In this document: piece by piece, positions 45,926 through 54,818 of the stretch
Position numbering within the stretch: position 1 is the stretch's first letter
Layout: every line of letters begins with the position of its first letter
Origin: Gemmatimonadota bacterium
GTDB taxonomy: Bacteria; Gemmatimonadota; Gemmatimonadetes; Gemmatimonadales; Gemmatimonadaceae
NCBI GenBank assembly: GCA_003152485.1
Contig: PMAE01000068.1
Span: 40,612 to 104,611 of the forward strand
DNA: 64,000 nt
Reading direction: 5' to 3'
The notes under the pieces: generated by a model
Database searches by the model: none
The model's input: the letters and a program-made list of their open reading frames with translations, nothing else
Told to the model about the DNA's origin: nothing
Made by a program: the position numbers and the translations under genes

Positions 45926-48001
45926 ATGCCTACCCACCGCACTCCCGCCCGACTCGACGATCATTGGGCCGGCGGACCCGCGCCCGATGCCGACGATCTC
46001 GACCAACTGGTCTACCTCTCGCACCTCATTGGCCAGGAGACCCGGCTCGTGCAGCCGGGCGGTGGCAACACGTCGATCAAGCTCGGGGATACGCTGTTAG
46101 TCAAGGGGAGTGGGACCGACCTCCGCACGATCGGCCGGAAGGGATTTACCCCGTTGTCGCTCGCGGCCCTGAAGCCGCTGCGGGCGGCGGAGACAATGCT
46201 CGACGCCGAGATGATGCGGTTCATGGCCAGCTGTATGCTGCAAGCTGACGCGCCGACGCCGAGCGTGGAGACACCGCTGCACTCGCTCCTCCCGCATCGT
46301 GTGATCGCGCACACGCACGACGTCGCGACGATGAGCGTGACGAACCTCACCGACGCCGTGGCGGAAACGCTGGTCGCCGAGCTGTTCGCCGGAGAGATCG
46401 TATACGTGCCATATGTGCGGCCCGGGTTCCCGCTCGCCCGCGCCGTCAGCGACATGGCGGATCGATTGCCCGACAAGGCGATCGGACTCGCGCTCGCCCA
46501 TCACGGCCTGGTTGTGTGGGCGGACGACTCTCGGGCGTGCTATAGGCGATTGCTGGGTGCGGTGAACGCGATCGAGGACTACCTGGCGACGAAGCGGAGT
46601 GGGCGGACAGTCGTCGGACCGGCGGTGCGCCCGATCCCGTCCGTGGAAGTTCGCCGACGCTGTGCGGAGCACGTGCTGCCCGTCGTTCGCGGCGCACTTG
46701 GCCCCACGAATCGCGTGATCCTGCACTTCGATGACGCCGACGACATCCTGAGCGCGCTCGCGGACCCCCGCATGCCGGCACTCGCCCAGCGTGGGATGGC
46801 GACGCCCGAACATATCCTGCGTGCGGGACGATTGCCCGCGTGGCTCGACCTCGATCCCTCCGCGCCCGCCGACACCACTGCCGAAGCCGTCCGCACACAG
46901 CTCGGTCAACAACGGGCAGACTACGAAGCCTATCACGCCCGTCATGCCTCGCCCGGCGAGCAGCCGCTCGATGATTGGGCCAAGGTGGTACTCGCACCGG
47001 GGATCGGGATGATCACGGCTTCGCGGGACAAGCGGGGCGCGGCCACTGCCAATCTGTGCTATCGGGCAGTACTCGACACGATCGCCAATGCCGAGGCGAT
47101 CGAGGCGTTTCACTTCATTCCCGAGACGGATGTCTTCGAGTTCGAGCATTGGCAGCTCGAGCGGCGGAAAATCGACGAACAGGACGCCCGGGAGCGCGCA
47201 TCGCTACTCCTCCCCCGCCTCATCGCCGTGGTCATTGGAGCGGGAAGCGGCATCGGAAGGGCCGCTGCGCGACGGTTCGCGGAGGAAGGCGCCCACGTGG
47301 TCGTGGCGGATATCGATGGCTCGGCTGCCGACGCCGTCGCCGCTGGGATCCGAGCGTCGTATCCGGGGCGCGCCATCGCCGTTCGTGTGGATGTGCGGGT
47401 CGATGAGAGCCTGGCAGAGTTGATTCGGCAGACTGTGTTCGAGTTCGGTGGCCTGGACTGCCTATTCTATACGGCGGGGCAAGCCCCGAAATTCACGGAC
47501 GTCACCGAGATCCGCCGCGAGGATCTCCAGCAGCAACTCGACATTCACTACCTCGGCGCCGTCCTGGCAATCGGGGGCGCGGCGTCCGTCATGCGACGTC
47601 AGCGACTCGGTGGCTCGATCGTCGCGTCGGTGTCCAAGGCCGCGCTGGCGCCCGGGCGTGATGCCACCGCGTATTGTGGGAGCAAAGCCGCACTGCTGCA
47701 CGCAATGCGTGTCGCCGCCGTCGAACTCGGTGCCGACAGCATTCGGGTCAACGCCATCAACGCCGACCAGGTCGAAACGCCGCTGTTCATGCGATTCGTA
47801 CAGGAACGGGCCGCGATGCGGGGCGTGTCGGCAGCGGATCAATTGGAGGCCTACCGCCGGCGCAACGTCATGGGAGTATCGCTCATCCCGGCGGACACCG
47901 TGGCGGATATCGCTGCGCTACTCGCGAGTGAGCGGTTCCGTTTCACCACGGGCGACATCATCACCGTGGACGGCGGCTTGCCAGACGCGTTTCCGCGGTG
48001 A
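45926..48001 (+). CDS. Bifunctional rhamnulose-1-phosphate aldolase / short-chain dehydrogenase
   Basis: 691 aa. Residues about 20-400 are a class II aldolase domain (LVQPGGGNTSIKLGDTLLVKGSG, PHRVIAHTHDVATMS, LAHHGLVVW, giving zinc histidines). About 430-691 are an SDR with GAGSGIGRA (starting at 438), S570, Y583 and K587 (AYCGSK). The fused form is known from the RhaD/RhaE-type bacterial rhamnose pathway, where rhamnulose-1-phosphate is split and lactaldehyde oxidised. Other rha genes are not nearby. I use the ATG at 45926; a TTG at 45890 is in frame. Confidence 0.9.
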   Translation: MPTHRTPARLDDHWAGGPAPDADDLDQLVYLSHLIGQETRLVQPGGGNTSIKLGDTLLVKGSGTDLRTIGRKGFTPLSLAALKPLRAAETMLDAEMMRFMASCMLQADAPTPSVETPLHSLLPHRVIAHTHDVATMSVTNLTDAVAETLVAELFAGEIVYVPYVRPGFPLARAVSDMADRLPDKAIGLALAHHGLVVWADDSRACYRRLLGAVNAIEDYLATKRSGRTVVGPAVRPIPSVEVRRRCAEHVLPVVRGALGPTNRVILHFDDADDILSALADPRMPALAQRGMATPEHILRAGRLPAWLDLDPSAPADTTAEAVRTQLGQQRADYEAYHARHASPGEQPLDDWAKVVLAPGIGMITASRDKRGAATANLCYRAVLDTIANAEAIEAFHFIPETDVFEFEHWQLERRKIDEQDARERASLLLPRLIAVVIGAGSGIGRAAARRFAEEGAHVVVADIDGSAADAVAAGIRASYPGRAIAVRVDVRVDESLAELIRQTVFEFGGLDCLFYTAGQAPKFTDVTEIRREDLQQQLDIHYLGAVLAIGGAASVMRRQRLGGSIVASVSKAALAPGRDATAYCGSKAALLHAMRVAAVELGADSIRVNAINADQVETPLFMRFVQERAAMRGVSAADQLEAYRRRNVMGVSLIPADTVADIAALLASERFRFTTGDIITVDGGLPDAFPR

Positions 48002-48066
48002 CGCCGGCCCTCGACGCCGTGGCACCTCGCCCGACCCGCTGGCCACCGGCCTGCGGGGTTCCCCCG

Positions 48067-48978
48067 TCAGCGCCCTACAGCACCGCCCATGCGCTGGTCG
48101 TCGTCTCGCCGCACGGTGCGCCCGACCACGACCGTCACATTGTCGGTGCCGCCGCCGTCCAGCGCGTCCTGGACCAGCGCTTCGCACGCCTCACGGGCCG
48201 ACGTCATGTTCATCAAGCGCTCGCGAATCTTGGAGTCCGGCACGTGTTTGGTGAGGCCATCGCTGCACAGCAGCCCCACCGTCCCCCACACCTGCGAGAG
48301 GGAGCTTACGACTGGCGTCGTCTGCTGGCCGCCGATCGCACTCGATAGCACGTTGACCCACGGGCTCCGGTAGGCATCGGTCCGACTCAGGACACCGAGG
48401 TCCACCAGTTCCTGTGCCATGGTCTGATCACGGGAGAGCTGTGTCAACTCGCCATCGTGCATGAGGTAACAGCGGCTATCGCCGACGTGGAGGAGATACG
48501 ACCGCGGCCACATGCCGATCCACATCGTCAGCGTCGTGGCCATCCCCGCGAGCGCGGGGTTGCCTTCCGCCTGACGCAGAATACCGTCGTGACACTCGCG
48601 CGCCGCATCCTCGAGCGCGTGGGCGAATGCATCACTCGGGCCCGCGGTATCTGTCGTACACAATCGGATAGAACGCGTCACATACTGCGTCACCGCTTCA
48701 ACCGCCATCCGGCTTGCCTCTTCACCCATCGGCCCACCGCCAACCCCGTCGGCGACCATCGCCAAGAGCGCCACGCGCTCGGCGCCGAGCGGGAGCCGGT
48801 CGAGCGACGGCAGGCTCGAGAGATGGACCTCCATCTGTCGGCGCATCGAGCAGATCAGGAAGTTGTCCTGATTGACCTTGCGCACTTTCCCGACGTTTGT
48901 CAGTCCGAAAAAGTCGATCTCGTCGTCGCGCGGGACTCGGTCCGCGAGCTGCGGGCTGGTCTTGGTGTCGGCAATCAT
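48067..48978 (-). CDS. PP2C-family serine/threonine phosphatase
   Basis: 303 aa. PP2C motifs in order: VRKVNQDNFLI, AMVADGVGGGPMGE, GMATTLTM, LLHVGDSRCYLM, LLCSDGLTKHV and GGTDNVTVVVG. All metal-binding aspartates are present. It would reverse phosphorylation by kinases such as those at 40705 and 57234. GGAGGTTATT gives a good RBS. A GCTCCCG/CGGGAGC hairpin (48994-49009) sits just upstream of it in the leader and might affect translation. Confidence 0.95.
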   Translation of the reverse strand: MIADTKTSPQLADRVPRDDEIDFFGLTNVGKVRKVNQDNFLICSMRRQMEVHLSSLPSLDRLPLGAERVALLAMVADGVGGGPMGEEASRMAVEAVTQYVTRSIRLCTTDTAGPSDAFAHALEDAARECHDGILRQAEGNPALAGMATTLTMWIGMWPRSYLLHVGDSRCYLMHDGELTQLSRDQTMAQELVDLGVLSRTDAYRSPWVNVLSSAIGGQQTTPVVSSLSQVWGTVGLLCSDGLTKHVPDSKIRERLMNMTSAREACEALVQDALDGGGTDNVTVVVGRTVRRDDDQRMGGAVGR

Positions 48979-49207
48979 CGAATAACCTCCTCCGCTCCCG
49001 AGCGGGAGCCGAATGCGGCGGGCCCGACTCGGCGGCCGCCCCTCGGGGACGGGCGCCGACCTTCAAGAATGCGCGCCCCGCCCGAGGGCGCAAGACCCGC
49101 CCTCCGCAATCCTGCCGATTCACTCGTTAGCGCCCCGCACGTCGCGGCAGCCTGAACGGTAGATTGGGCGGCGTGACCTGCCCTTGCCCTTCGACCCCGG
49201 AACTCTG

Positions 49208-50614
49208 ATGCCCCGCCGCCTGGCATACCTCTCCCTCGCACCGATCGCCGCCGTCGCCGTCATGGCGGCGATTCGGACCACGCCTGCACCGAATCCCGCG
49301 CCGCCGGCTTTGGCCATTGTGCACGCGACGCTGATCAATCCCAACGCGGCCCCGGTGCCCGATGCGGTCGTGGTGTTCCAGGCCGGCCGCGTGACGTGTG
49401 CCGGGGCGCGCACCTCGTGCGCGGTGCCGCAGGGGGCCGCCACGCGGGACGCGACGGGCGGATACATCACGCCAGGCCTGATCGACGCCCACGTCCACTA
49501 TTCGCAAACCGCATGGATCGACGGGCGGCCGGACGCTGGCGATGTGCGCGCCCGGTTTCCGTACGACTCCGTGGTCGCCTCGTTGCGCGACCATCCGGAG
49601 CGATTCGACCGCGCGTACCTCTGCTCGGGCGTGACGAGTGTCTTCGATGTGGGCGGATATCCCTGGTCGCTGCCCATGGCGCGGCGACACGAGGAGACGC
49701 TGACGGCGCCGCGGATGGTGGCCGCGGGTCCGCTGCTCGCGACGGTCGACTTCTGGCTCAACCTCCCGTTCGAACGGCAGTTCGTCTTCATGGGCAGCGA
49801 CTCCGCGGTGCGCACAGGAGTCAGCGCGCTGGCGCGGATGGGCGCGTCGGCAATCAAGGTGTGGTACATCCAGGTGCCCGACTCGCTCCAGGCGACGATG
49901 CGTCACCGGCTGATGGTCGCCGGCGAAGAGGCGCGCCGAGTGGGGCTGCCGTTGATCGTGCATGCGACGGAGCTGGCGCGGGCCAAGGAAGCGCTGGCCG
50001 CTGGGGCGCGGGTGCTCGTGCACAACGTGGACGATGTGCCGGTAGACAGCGAGTTCATCGCGCTCGCGCGGAAGAACGACGCGATCGTGATCCCCACGCT
50101 GGTCGTCGTCACCGGCTACGAAGATGTATTCCGGGGCCGCTCGCCCGGCCTGCGCTACCCGCTGGACTGCGTGGACAAGATCACGCGGTCCCATCTGGAG
50201 TCGCCGCTGCCGGACAACTTGCGTCCGCCGGCCGCCCGTCTCGACCGACTGAAGTCGGTGCCCGTCCGCAGCGCCCACAATTTGGCGCTCTTGGTCGCGG
50301 CTCACATTCCGATCGCCATGGGCACCGACGCGGGCAACCCGGGGACCGCCGCCGGCCCCAGTGTGTACGCCGAGATGGAGGCGATGCAGGCCGCCGGCAT
50401 GAGCGCGAAGGCGGTGTTCGCGTCCGCGACCATGGGCTCGGCCCGAGCGATGGGTCGCGACCGCGAACTGGGATCGCTCGAGCCGAACAAGCTTGCCGAT
50501 GCGGTCGTCTTCGACGCCGACCCCTCGGCCGACATCGCCAACGCTCGGAAGGTGAGGCTCGTCGTGCGCGGCGGCGCCGTGTACACGCGCGAGGAATTGT
50601 TGCCTCAGCCGTAG
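49208..50614 (+). CDS. Secreted amidohydrolase (metal-dependent)
   Basis: 468 aa from the ATG at 49208. A signal-like N-terminus (LAYLSLAPIAAVAVMAAI) precedes an amidohydrolase fold. HVHY in DAHVHYSQT is the first metal pair. AIKVWY may hold the carbamoylated lysine. HATE and VHNVDD carry further histidines and MGTDAGNPG the catalytic Asp. It resembles imidazolonepropionase/prolidase-like members. Substrate unknown. It is divergent from the PP2C gene. Confidence 0.88.
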   Translation: MPRRLAYLSLAPIAAVAVMAAIRTTPAPNPAPPALAIVHATLINPNAAPVPDAVVVFQAGRVTCAGARTSCAVPQGAATRDATGGYITPGLIDAHVHYSQTAWIDGRPDAGDVRARFPYDSVVASLRDHPERFDRAYLCSGVTSVFDVGGYPWSLPMARRHEETLTAPRMVAAGPLLATVDFWLNLPFERQFVFMGSDSAVRTGVSALARMGASAIKVWYIQVPDSLQATMRHRLMVAGEEARRVGLPLIVHATELARAKEALAAGARVLVHNVDDVPVDSEFIALARKNDAIVIPTLVVVTGYEDVFRGRSPGLRYPLDCVDKITRSHLESPLPDNLRPPAARLDRLKSVPVRSAHNLALLVAAHIPIAMGTDAGNPGTAAGPSVYAEMEAMQAAGMSAKAVFASATMGSARAMGRDRELGSLEPNKLADAVVFDADPSADIANARKVRLVVRGGAVYTREELLPQP

Positions 50615-51058
50615 TGCGCGGCAACCCACTGGCACACTCCTGGAGAGATCACGCATGGAGGGGCGCCATCTTCTTGGAGCGGTGCTTCCTCAACTCGCCG
50701 CGCCACGACCGCCTGACCTGCTCCGTGGTCGGCTACGGCGATAGTTTCTTCACCGACTCCTACGTCGATACGGCCACTGGCAACACGGTCTATCCGAACG
50801 TCGGTGCCACGCCATCGAGCGTCGTTGCGTTCATCGTGCCCTGACGAGCGCCCGCGATCTCGGCGTAGCCGGAGCCGACGCTCACTCGCCTCCCTGAGTT
50901 GAACCGACGCACCTGGGCCGCGCCTGACGCGTCTCTGGATTGACGGCTGGCGCTCCGGCGACGCTCGGCCGATACCACTCCCGCCGCACGAGGTGTGGCG
51001 TGTGTGAGAGGGCGCTCTAGGGGCGGGATCCAAAATCGGTCCTCCACCGACGGCTGCG
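50615..51058. other. 444-bp region with a possible gene remnant
   Basis: On the plus strand an ATG at 50655 with GGAGAG 7 nt upstream gives only 29 codons. In a second register, codons 50690-50844 read as DRLTCSVVGYGDSFFTDSY and continue in coding-like, low-charge residues to a stop at 50842-50844. The pattern suggests a frameshifted remnant of a secreted protein. Nothing convincing is seen from 50845 to 51058. Confidence 0.35.
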
Positions 51059-52483
51059 TCACAGCCCCACGACGGTCGGATGCCGAGTATGCCATGTCGT
51101 TGCCTGTTCGTACGCATGTGCGGCGCGGAGCACCGTCGATTCGTCGAAGGCGCGGCCGATGAACTGCAGACCCACTGGGAAGCCGTCGTGAGAAAAGCCG
51201 CATGGGACGGAGATCGCGGGCAGGCCGAGCAAATCGAACGAGAAGGTGTAGCGGATCGCGTCGTTGGCTGTAAACTCGCGGTTCTGGACGCGTGGGTACG
51301 GACCGAACGGACGGCCGGCGAGCGGATACGTGGGAGCGACGACCACGGCCGTGTCGTGCGTCGCGCGTGCGTAGGCACTCTGTAGCACGCGCCGCTGTTG
51401 CGTCGCGCGGATGTAATCGACGGCGGGGATCAGCGCGCCAGCCTTGATGTCGGCGCTGCTCGCGGCCGGTGGAACCGCCGCGTCGAAATCACTGGGGTGC
51501 TCGTGGAAGAGCTGCGCGGCGGCGACCGAGTACTCGCACGACGCGATCGTGTTGCCAACCGCGAGGAGCTGATCGAACGGCGGCAGGGTGACATCGACCA
51601 CCGACGCACCGAGCGAGCGTAAGGCATCGAGCGCGACATCGAACGCGGCGAGGACATCGGGCTGTCCGACGGTGACGTACCCGCGATCGACGCCGATGAC
51701 CATCCCCTTGATGCCGGTGCGCAATCCCGCGCCGTAATCGGGCACCGGCCGGCGCGCGGTAGTCGTGTCTCCGGCATCATGCCCCGCCAGCACTTGCAGC
51801 GCGATCGCGCAATCTTCAACGGTGCGCGTGAGTGGTCCCGGATGATCGAGCGTGTAGAGGCGAGGGAAGATGCCTTCGAGGCTGATGCGGCCATGCGTCG
51901 GCTTGAGACCGACGACGCCGCACAACGCCGCCGGGATCCGCACCGAGCCGCCGTTGTCCGTACCGACCGACAGCGGCACGATGCCGGCCGCAACTTGCGC
52001 GCCCGACCCGCTACTCGAGCCGCCCGGCGAATAGTCCCGGTTCCACGGATTCCGGATCTTGCCGAAATCCGGGTTATCGCCCGATTCGCCATCGGCGAAC
52101 TTGTTCATATTCGCCTTGCCGATGATCACGGCGCCGGCACGCTTCAACCGCCTGACGACGGCGGCATCGGCGGCCGGGACGTTGGCCACACGCGACTTGG
52201 CGCCGGCGGTGGTCCGAATACCAGCAGTGTCGATATGGTCCTTGATGCTGATCGGGATCCCGTGCAGTGGCCCGCGGTACTGCCCGCGGGCGATCTCGGC
52301 GTCCATCTGCCGCGCCTCCTCGAGGGCGGCGTCCGGGATGAGGGTAATGAATGAGTTCAACGCGGACTCGAGTCCGCGCGCCCGATCGAGTGCCTGGCGG
52401 ACGACGTCCACGGACGCAACCCGCCGCGCTCGCAGGTCGCCCGCCAACTCGGCGATAGTTGGGAACGCCGGGTCGGGGCTCAT
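51059..52483 (-). CDS. Amidase-signature hydrolase
   Basis: 474 aa. Triad visible: Lys in ISIKDHIDTAG, serines in PGGSSSGSGAQVAAG and GTDNGGSVRIPA. C-terminal GLPAISVPCGFSHDGFPVGLQ is typical. No signal peptide of its own, unlike the amidase at 37548-39356. Its start overlaps the preceding small gene by 4 bp, so the two products are made together and may interact. It could hydrolyse small amides or act on peptides; the substrate is not evident. Confidence 0.93.
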   Translation of the reverse strand: MSPDPAFPTIAELAGDLRARRVASVDVVRQALDRARGLESALNSFITLIPDAALEEARQMDAEIARGQYRGPLHGIPISIKDHIDTAGIRTTAGAKSRVANVPAADAAVVRRLKRAGAVIIGKANMNKFADGESGDNPDFGKIRNPWNRDYSPGGSSSGSGAQVAAGIVPLSVGTDNGGSVRIPAALCGVVGLKPTHGRISLEGIFPRLYTLDHPGPLTRTVEDCAIALQVLAGHDAGDTTTARRPVPDYGAGLRTGIKGMVIGVDRGYVTVGQPDVLAAFDVALDALRSLGASVVDVTLPPFDQLLAVGNTIASCEYSVAAAQLFHEHPSDFDAAVPPAASSADIKAGALIPAVDYIRATQQRRVLQSAYARATHDTAVVVAPTYPLAGRPFGPYPRVQNREFTANDAIRYTFSFDLLGLPAISVPCGFSHDGFPVGLQFIGRAFDESTVLRAAHAYEQATTWHTRHPTVVGL

Positions 52484-52740
52484 ACGTCGATGTCGGGGTC
52501 GAAGTCCGACTGCGGCTGGATCGTCGGATCGACCGCGGCCGTGAACCGGTTTCCGTCAAGCGACGCCTGGACCTTTGCGCCCTCGCCAGGTCGCAGTGTG
52601 TAGCCGGTAAGCTGCTGGAGCAGTACTCCGATCTGCGCTTCCGATGGACCTTCGCTCGAAGCCGGAGGCGACGAGCATGCGCCAAGCAGCAGGCCGGCGC
52701 CCGACGTCATGAGGGAAGCCAACGCATCACGACGCTGCAT
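52480..52740 (-). CDS. Small Tat-lipoprotein, putative amidase partner
   Basis: 86 aa. The ATG at 52740 is 6 nt after GGAG (a longer frame to 52770 has no better RBS). The N-terminus QRRDALASLMTSGAGLLLGAC has a twin-arginine-like pair and a lipobox (LGAC, mature end CSSPP). The rest (EAQIGVLLQQLTGYTLRPGEG to QPQSDFDPDIDV) has the size and the Pro/Phe/Asp-Pro end of small GatC/AtzG-like amidase partners. It overlaps the amidase start. It may tether or co-export the amidase. Confidence 0.75.
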   Translation of the reverse strand: MQRRDALASLMTSGAGLLLGACSSPPASSEGPSEAQIGVLLQQLTGYTLRPGEGAKVQASLDGNRFTAAVDPTIQPQSDFDPDIDV

Positions 52741-52921
52741 GATCATCTCCGTGAGAGGGTGCCCGACCACGTATAGCGCGGCCGGGAGGGCCCGGAATCA
52801 CCTGGTGCGACAGGCACTGTCCGATCGGCCTTGCAACCGCGAGCACCCTCACGAGCGTGACCGCGAGCGCGAACTCGAACGCGAACGCCCCCAGCCGTCG
52901 AGGCGGCCGCCGTACCCCGCG

Positions 52922-53374
52922 TCAACCCGCCTCCACCGGCAACTCCAGGCATTCGACGGTGCGCCCATCTGGATCGCAGGCATAGATGGCGCGGATCCCA
53001 TCCCAGGCCGACCCCGGCTCGTTGATCGTCACCGGTCGAGACGTGGGGACGGCACCAAGCTCGGTCAGGCGATCGTAGACCGCGTCCACATCGGCGACCT
53101 GGAACCCGAGATGGGTGTGGCCCGGCTGGTTTCTCAGCTGGCCCAGTGGGACGCCCAGTGGGGTCACATACTGTATGAGCTCGAGGATCTCGCCGTCCGG
53201 CAGCTGAAGGTCCGCCGTGACGATGTGCGCATCGGATACGCCCGTGAGCGTCTCGACTTCGACGCCGCTGCTCTCCGATCTCTCACGCACGGTACACCCA
53301 ACGATCGCGCGATAGAACTCGATCGAGACGTCAAGATCCGAGACCGTGAGGCCGATATGATGGAGCATGGTCAT
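52922..53374 (-). CDS. VOC (glyoxalase-fold) metalloprotein
   Basis: 150 aa. Two beta-alpha-beta-beta-beta repeats. Metal ligands are plausible: His in LHHIGLTV, Glu in LELIQYV, His in HTHLGFQV and Glu in TVECLELP. VOC proteins can be isomerases, dioxygenases or resistance proteins. The stop of the upstream decarboxylase overlaps its start by 4 bp, so it belongs to the peptide-locus operon (52922-57053). Function there unknown; epimerase- or dioxygenase-like chemistry is possible. Confidence 0.88.
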   Translation of the reverse strand: MTMLHHIGLTVSDLDVSIEFYRAIVGCTVRERSESSGVEVETLTGVSDAHIVTADLQLPDGEILELIQYVTPLGVPLGQLRNQPGHTHLGFQVADVDAVYDRLTELGAVPTSRPVTINEPGSAWDGIRAIYACDPDGRTVECLELPVEAG

Positions 53375-54768
53375 AGGGTCGTGAACGGCGCGCGCGGCTC
53401 ATCTCGGCTGAGCACCTCCTCGAGCGTTTCATGGCGTTTGACGAGGCGTGCGCGGTTTCCGCTCACCAACACCGTCCCCGGTCGTGCCAACACGTTGAAA
53501 TTCGAGGCCGCGGCATCCTGATACGCTCCCGTGTCGAGAAACGCGACGATGTCTCCGGCGACGACCCGCGGAGCGGGCACGTCCCGCGCGATCAGGTCGA
53601 AGTTGCACGAGATCCCCACGATGTGCACGGGCGCGACGTCCGGCGATTCCGCTCTCGACGCGAATACCGGCCGAAAATAGGCATGTTCGAGCAGGAGATC
53701 CGGCATGAACATCTCCGTCGTGTCCACCTCCACCCAGGTGCTCGCGACTGGACGGGTCTGCGTCTTGACGTGACAGACGCGACTGAGATGCAGCCCCGCA
53801 TCCGCAAAAAGACTCCGGCCCGGTTCGAGCTGCAAGACGATTCCGTCGGGGTCGATACCCCCGTGCACGAGCGCCGACCGAAGGGCGACGGCAACGCCCT
53901 CGGCGTATCGATCAATCGGCTGAGCCGGCCGCCGATCCGGATCGGTCGGGTCGCGGGGTGCTGGGAACCCGCCCCCGATATCGAGCTCTCTTGGTCTCCA
54001 TGGAGCCCATGCGTTGCAAAGCTCGGCCACCGTCTCCCCAAAGCCCGCGGCCATCTTCGCCCACACGCCCGGATCCGCACTGTGCCGGCCGAGGTGCGTC
54101 ATGAGGCCCGTGAGCTCGATCCGATCGTGGGACAGTGCACGGCGCCCGAGGGCACGCGCTGTCGTGGGCTCGATCCCTGGCTTGTAGAGCTGCGCGGCGT
54201 CCCGAATCGCCATGTCCGGGAAGAAGTCCGAGCGCTCCGTGAGAGTGGCGTGGTCAGGCCGAATTCGAAGACGGATTCGTGCGGTCTTGCCGAGCTCCGT
54301 GACGATCGCCAGTAGTGATTCCAGTTCGTAAGCGCTGTCGAGCGTGATGTTCGCGCCCGCAACCACGGAAGCCCGGAGAAGCGGCGCGGATTTCGCCGAG
54401 CCGTTGACGGAGATGCGGGCTGCCGGCACGCCGGCCCGCAGTGCCGCATTCAGCTCATTGCCGCCGAATACATCACATCCCACCCCCTCGTCATTCAACA
54501 GCTCGCGAATCGCGAGCACATAATTCGCCTTGAGCGAGGGGAGTAGCTCCACGCGCCCAACCGGCCAGTGCCGCTCGAATGCGGCTCGCAGCATCTGGCA
54601 GTTCGCGCGCAACTGCGCTTCCGAGACGACATAGAGCGGCGTACCGAACCGCTCCGCGAGCGCAACGGTGTCGCAGTGCTCGACCCACAGATGACCACCG
54701 GTGACGTGAAGGTGGCCGCCGAGAATCGGTGGCCCTCCCCTGCCCGCACTACTATGAGTCGATAGCAT
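53371..54768 (-). CDS. LysA/ornithine-decarboxylase-like PLP enzyme (fold type III)
   Basis: 465 aa from the ATG at 54768. An alanine-racemase-like barrel has the PLP lysine K80 in LLPSLKANYVL, then GCDVFGGNELNAAL, DIGGGFP and LEPGRSLFADAG. The C-terminal beta-domain has GISCNFDLIARD where diaminopimelate decarboxylases have CESxD, and the FLDTGAYQDAAASNFN end. The Glu-Ser pair that binds the distal group of diaminopimelate is changed to Asn-Phe, so another amino acid or a peptide C-terminus is the likely substrate. It is in the peptide-like operon between an MFS exporter and a VOC gene. Confidence 0.88.
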   Translation of the reverse strand: MLSTHSSAGRGGPPILGGHLHVTGGHLWVEHCDTVALAERFGTPLYVVSEAQLRANCQMLRAAFERHWPVGRVELLPSLKANYVLAIRELLNDEGVGCDVFGGNELNAALRAGVPAARISVNGSAKSAPLLRASVVAGANITLDSAYELESLLAIVTELGKTARIRLRIRPDHATLTERSDFFPDMAIRDAAQLYKPGIEPTTARALGRRALSHDRIELTGLMTHLGRHSADPGVWAKMAAGFGETVAELCNAWAPWRPRELDIGGGFPAPRDPTDPDRRPAQPIDRYAEGVAVALRSALVHGGIDPDGIVLQLEPGRSLFADAGLHLSRVCHVKTQTRPVASTWVEVDTTEMFMPDLLLEHAYFRPVFASRAESPDVAPVHIVGISCNFDLIARDVPAPRVVAGDIVAFLDTGAYQDAAASNFNVLARPGTVLVSGNRARLVKRHETLEEVLSRDEPRAPFTTL

Positions 54769-54818
54769 GATCGTTCGGGCCTGGGAACCGGGCGTCGGCC
54801 GGTAGAAACGGCACGAGA

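Noticed and set aside
49127-50656. 509-aa minus-strand frame
   Set aside because: Antisense of the amidohydrolase; Arg/His-rich without motifs.
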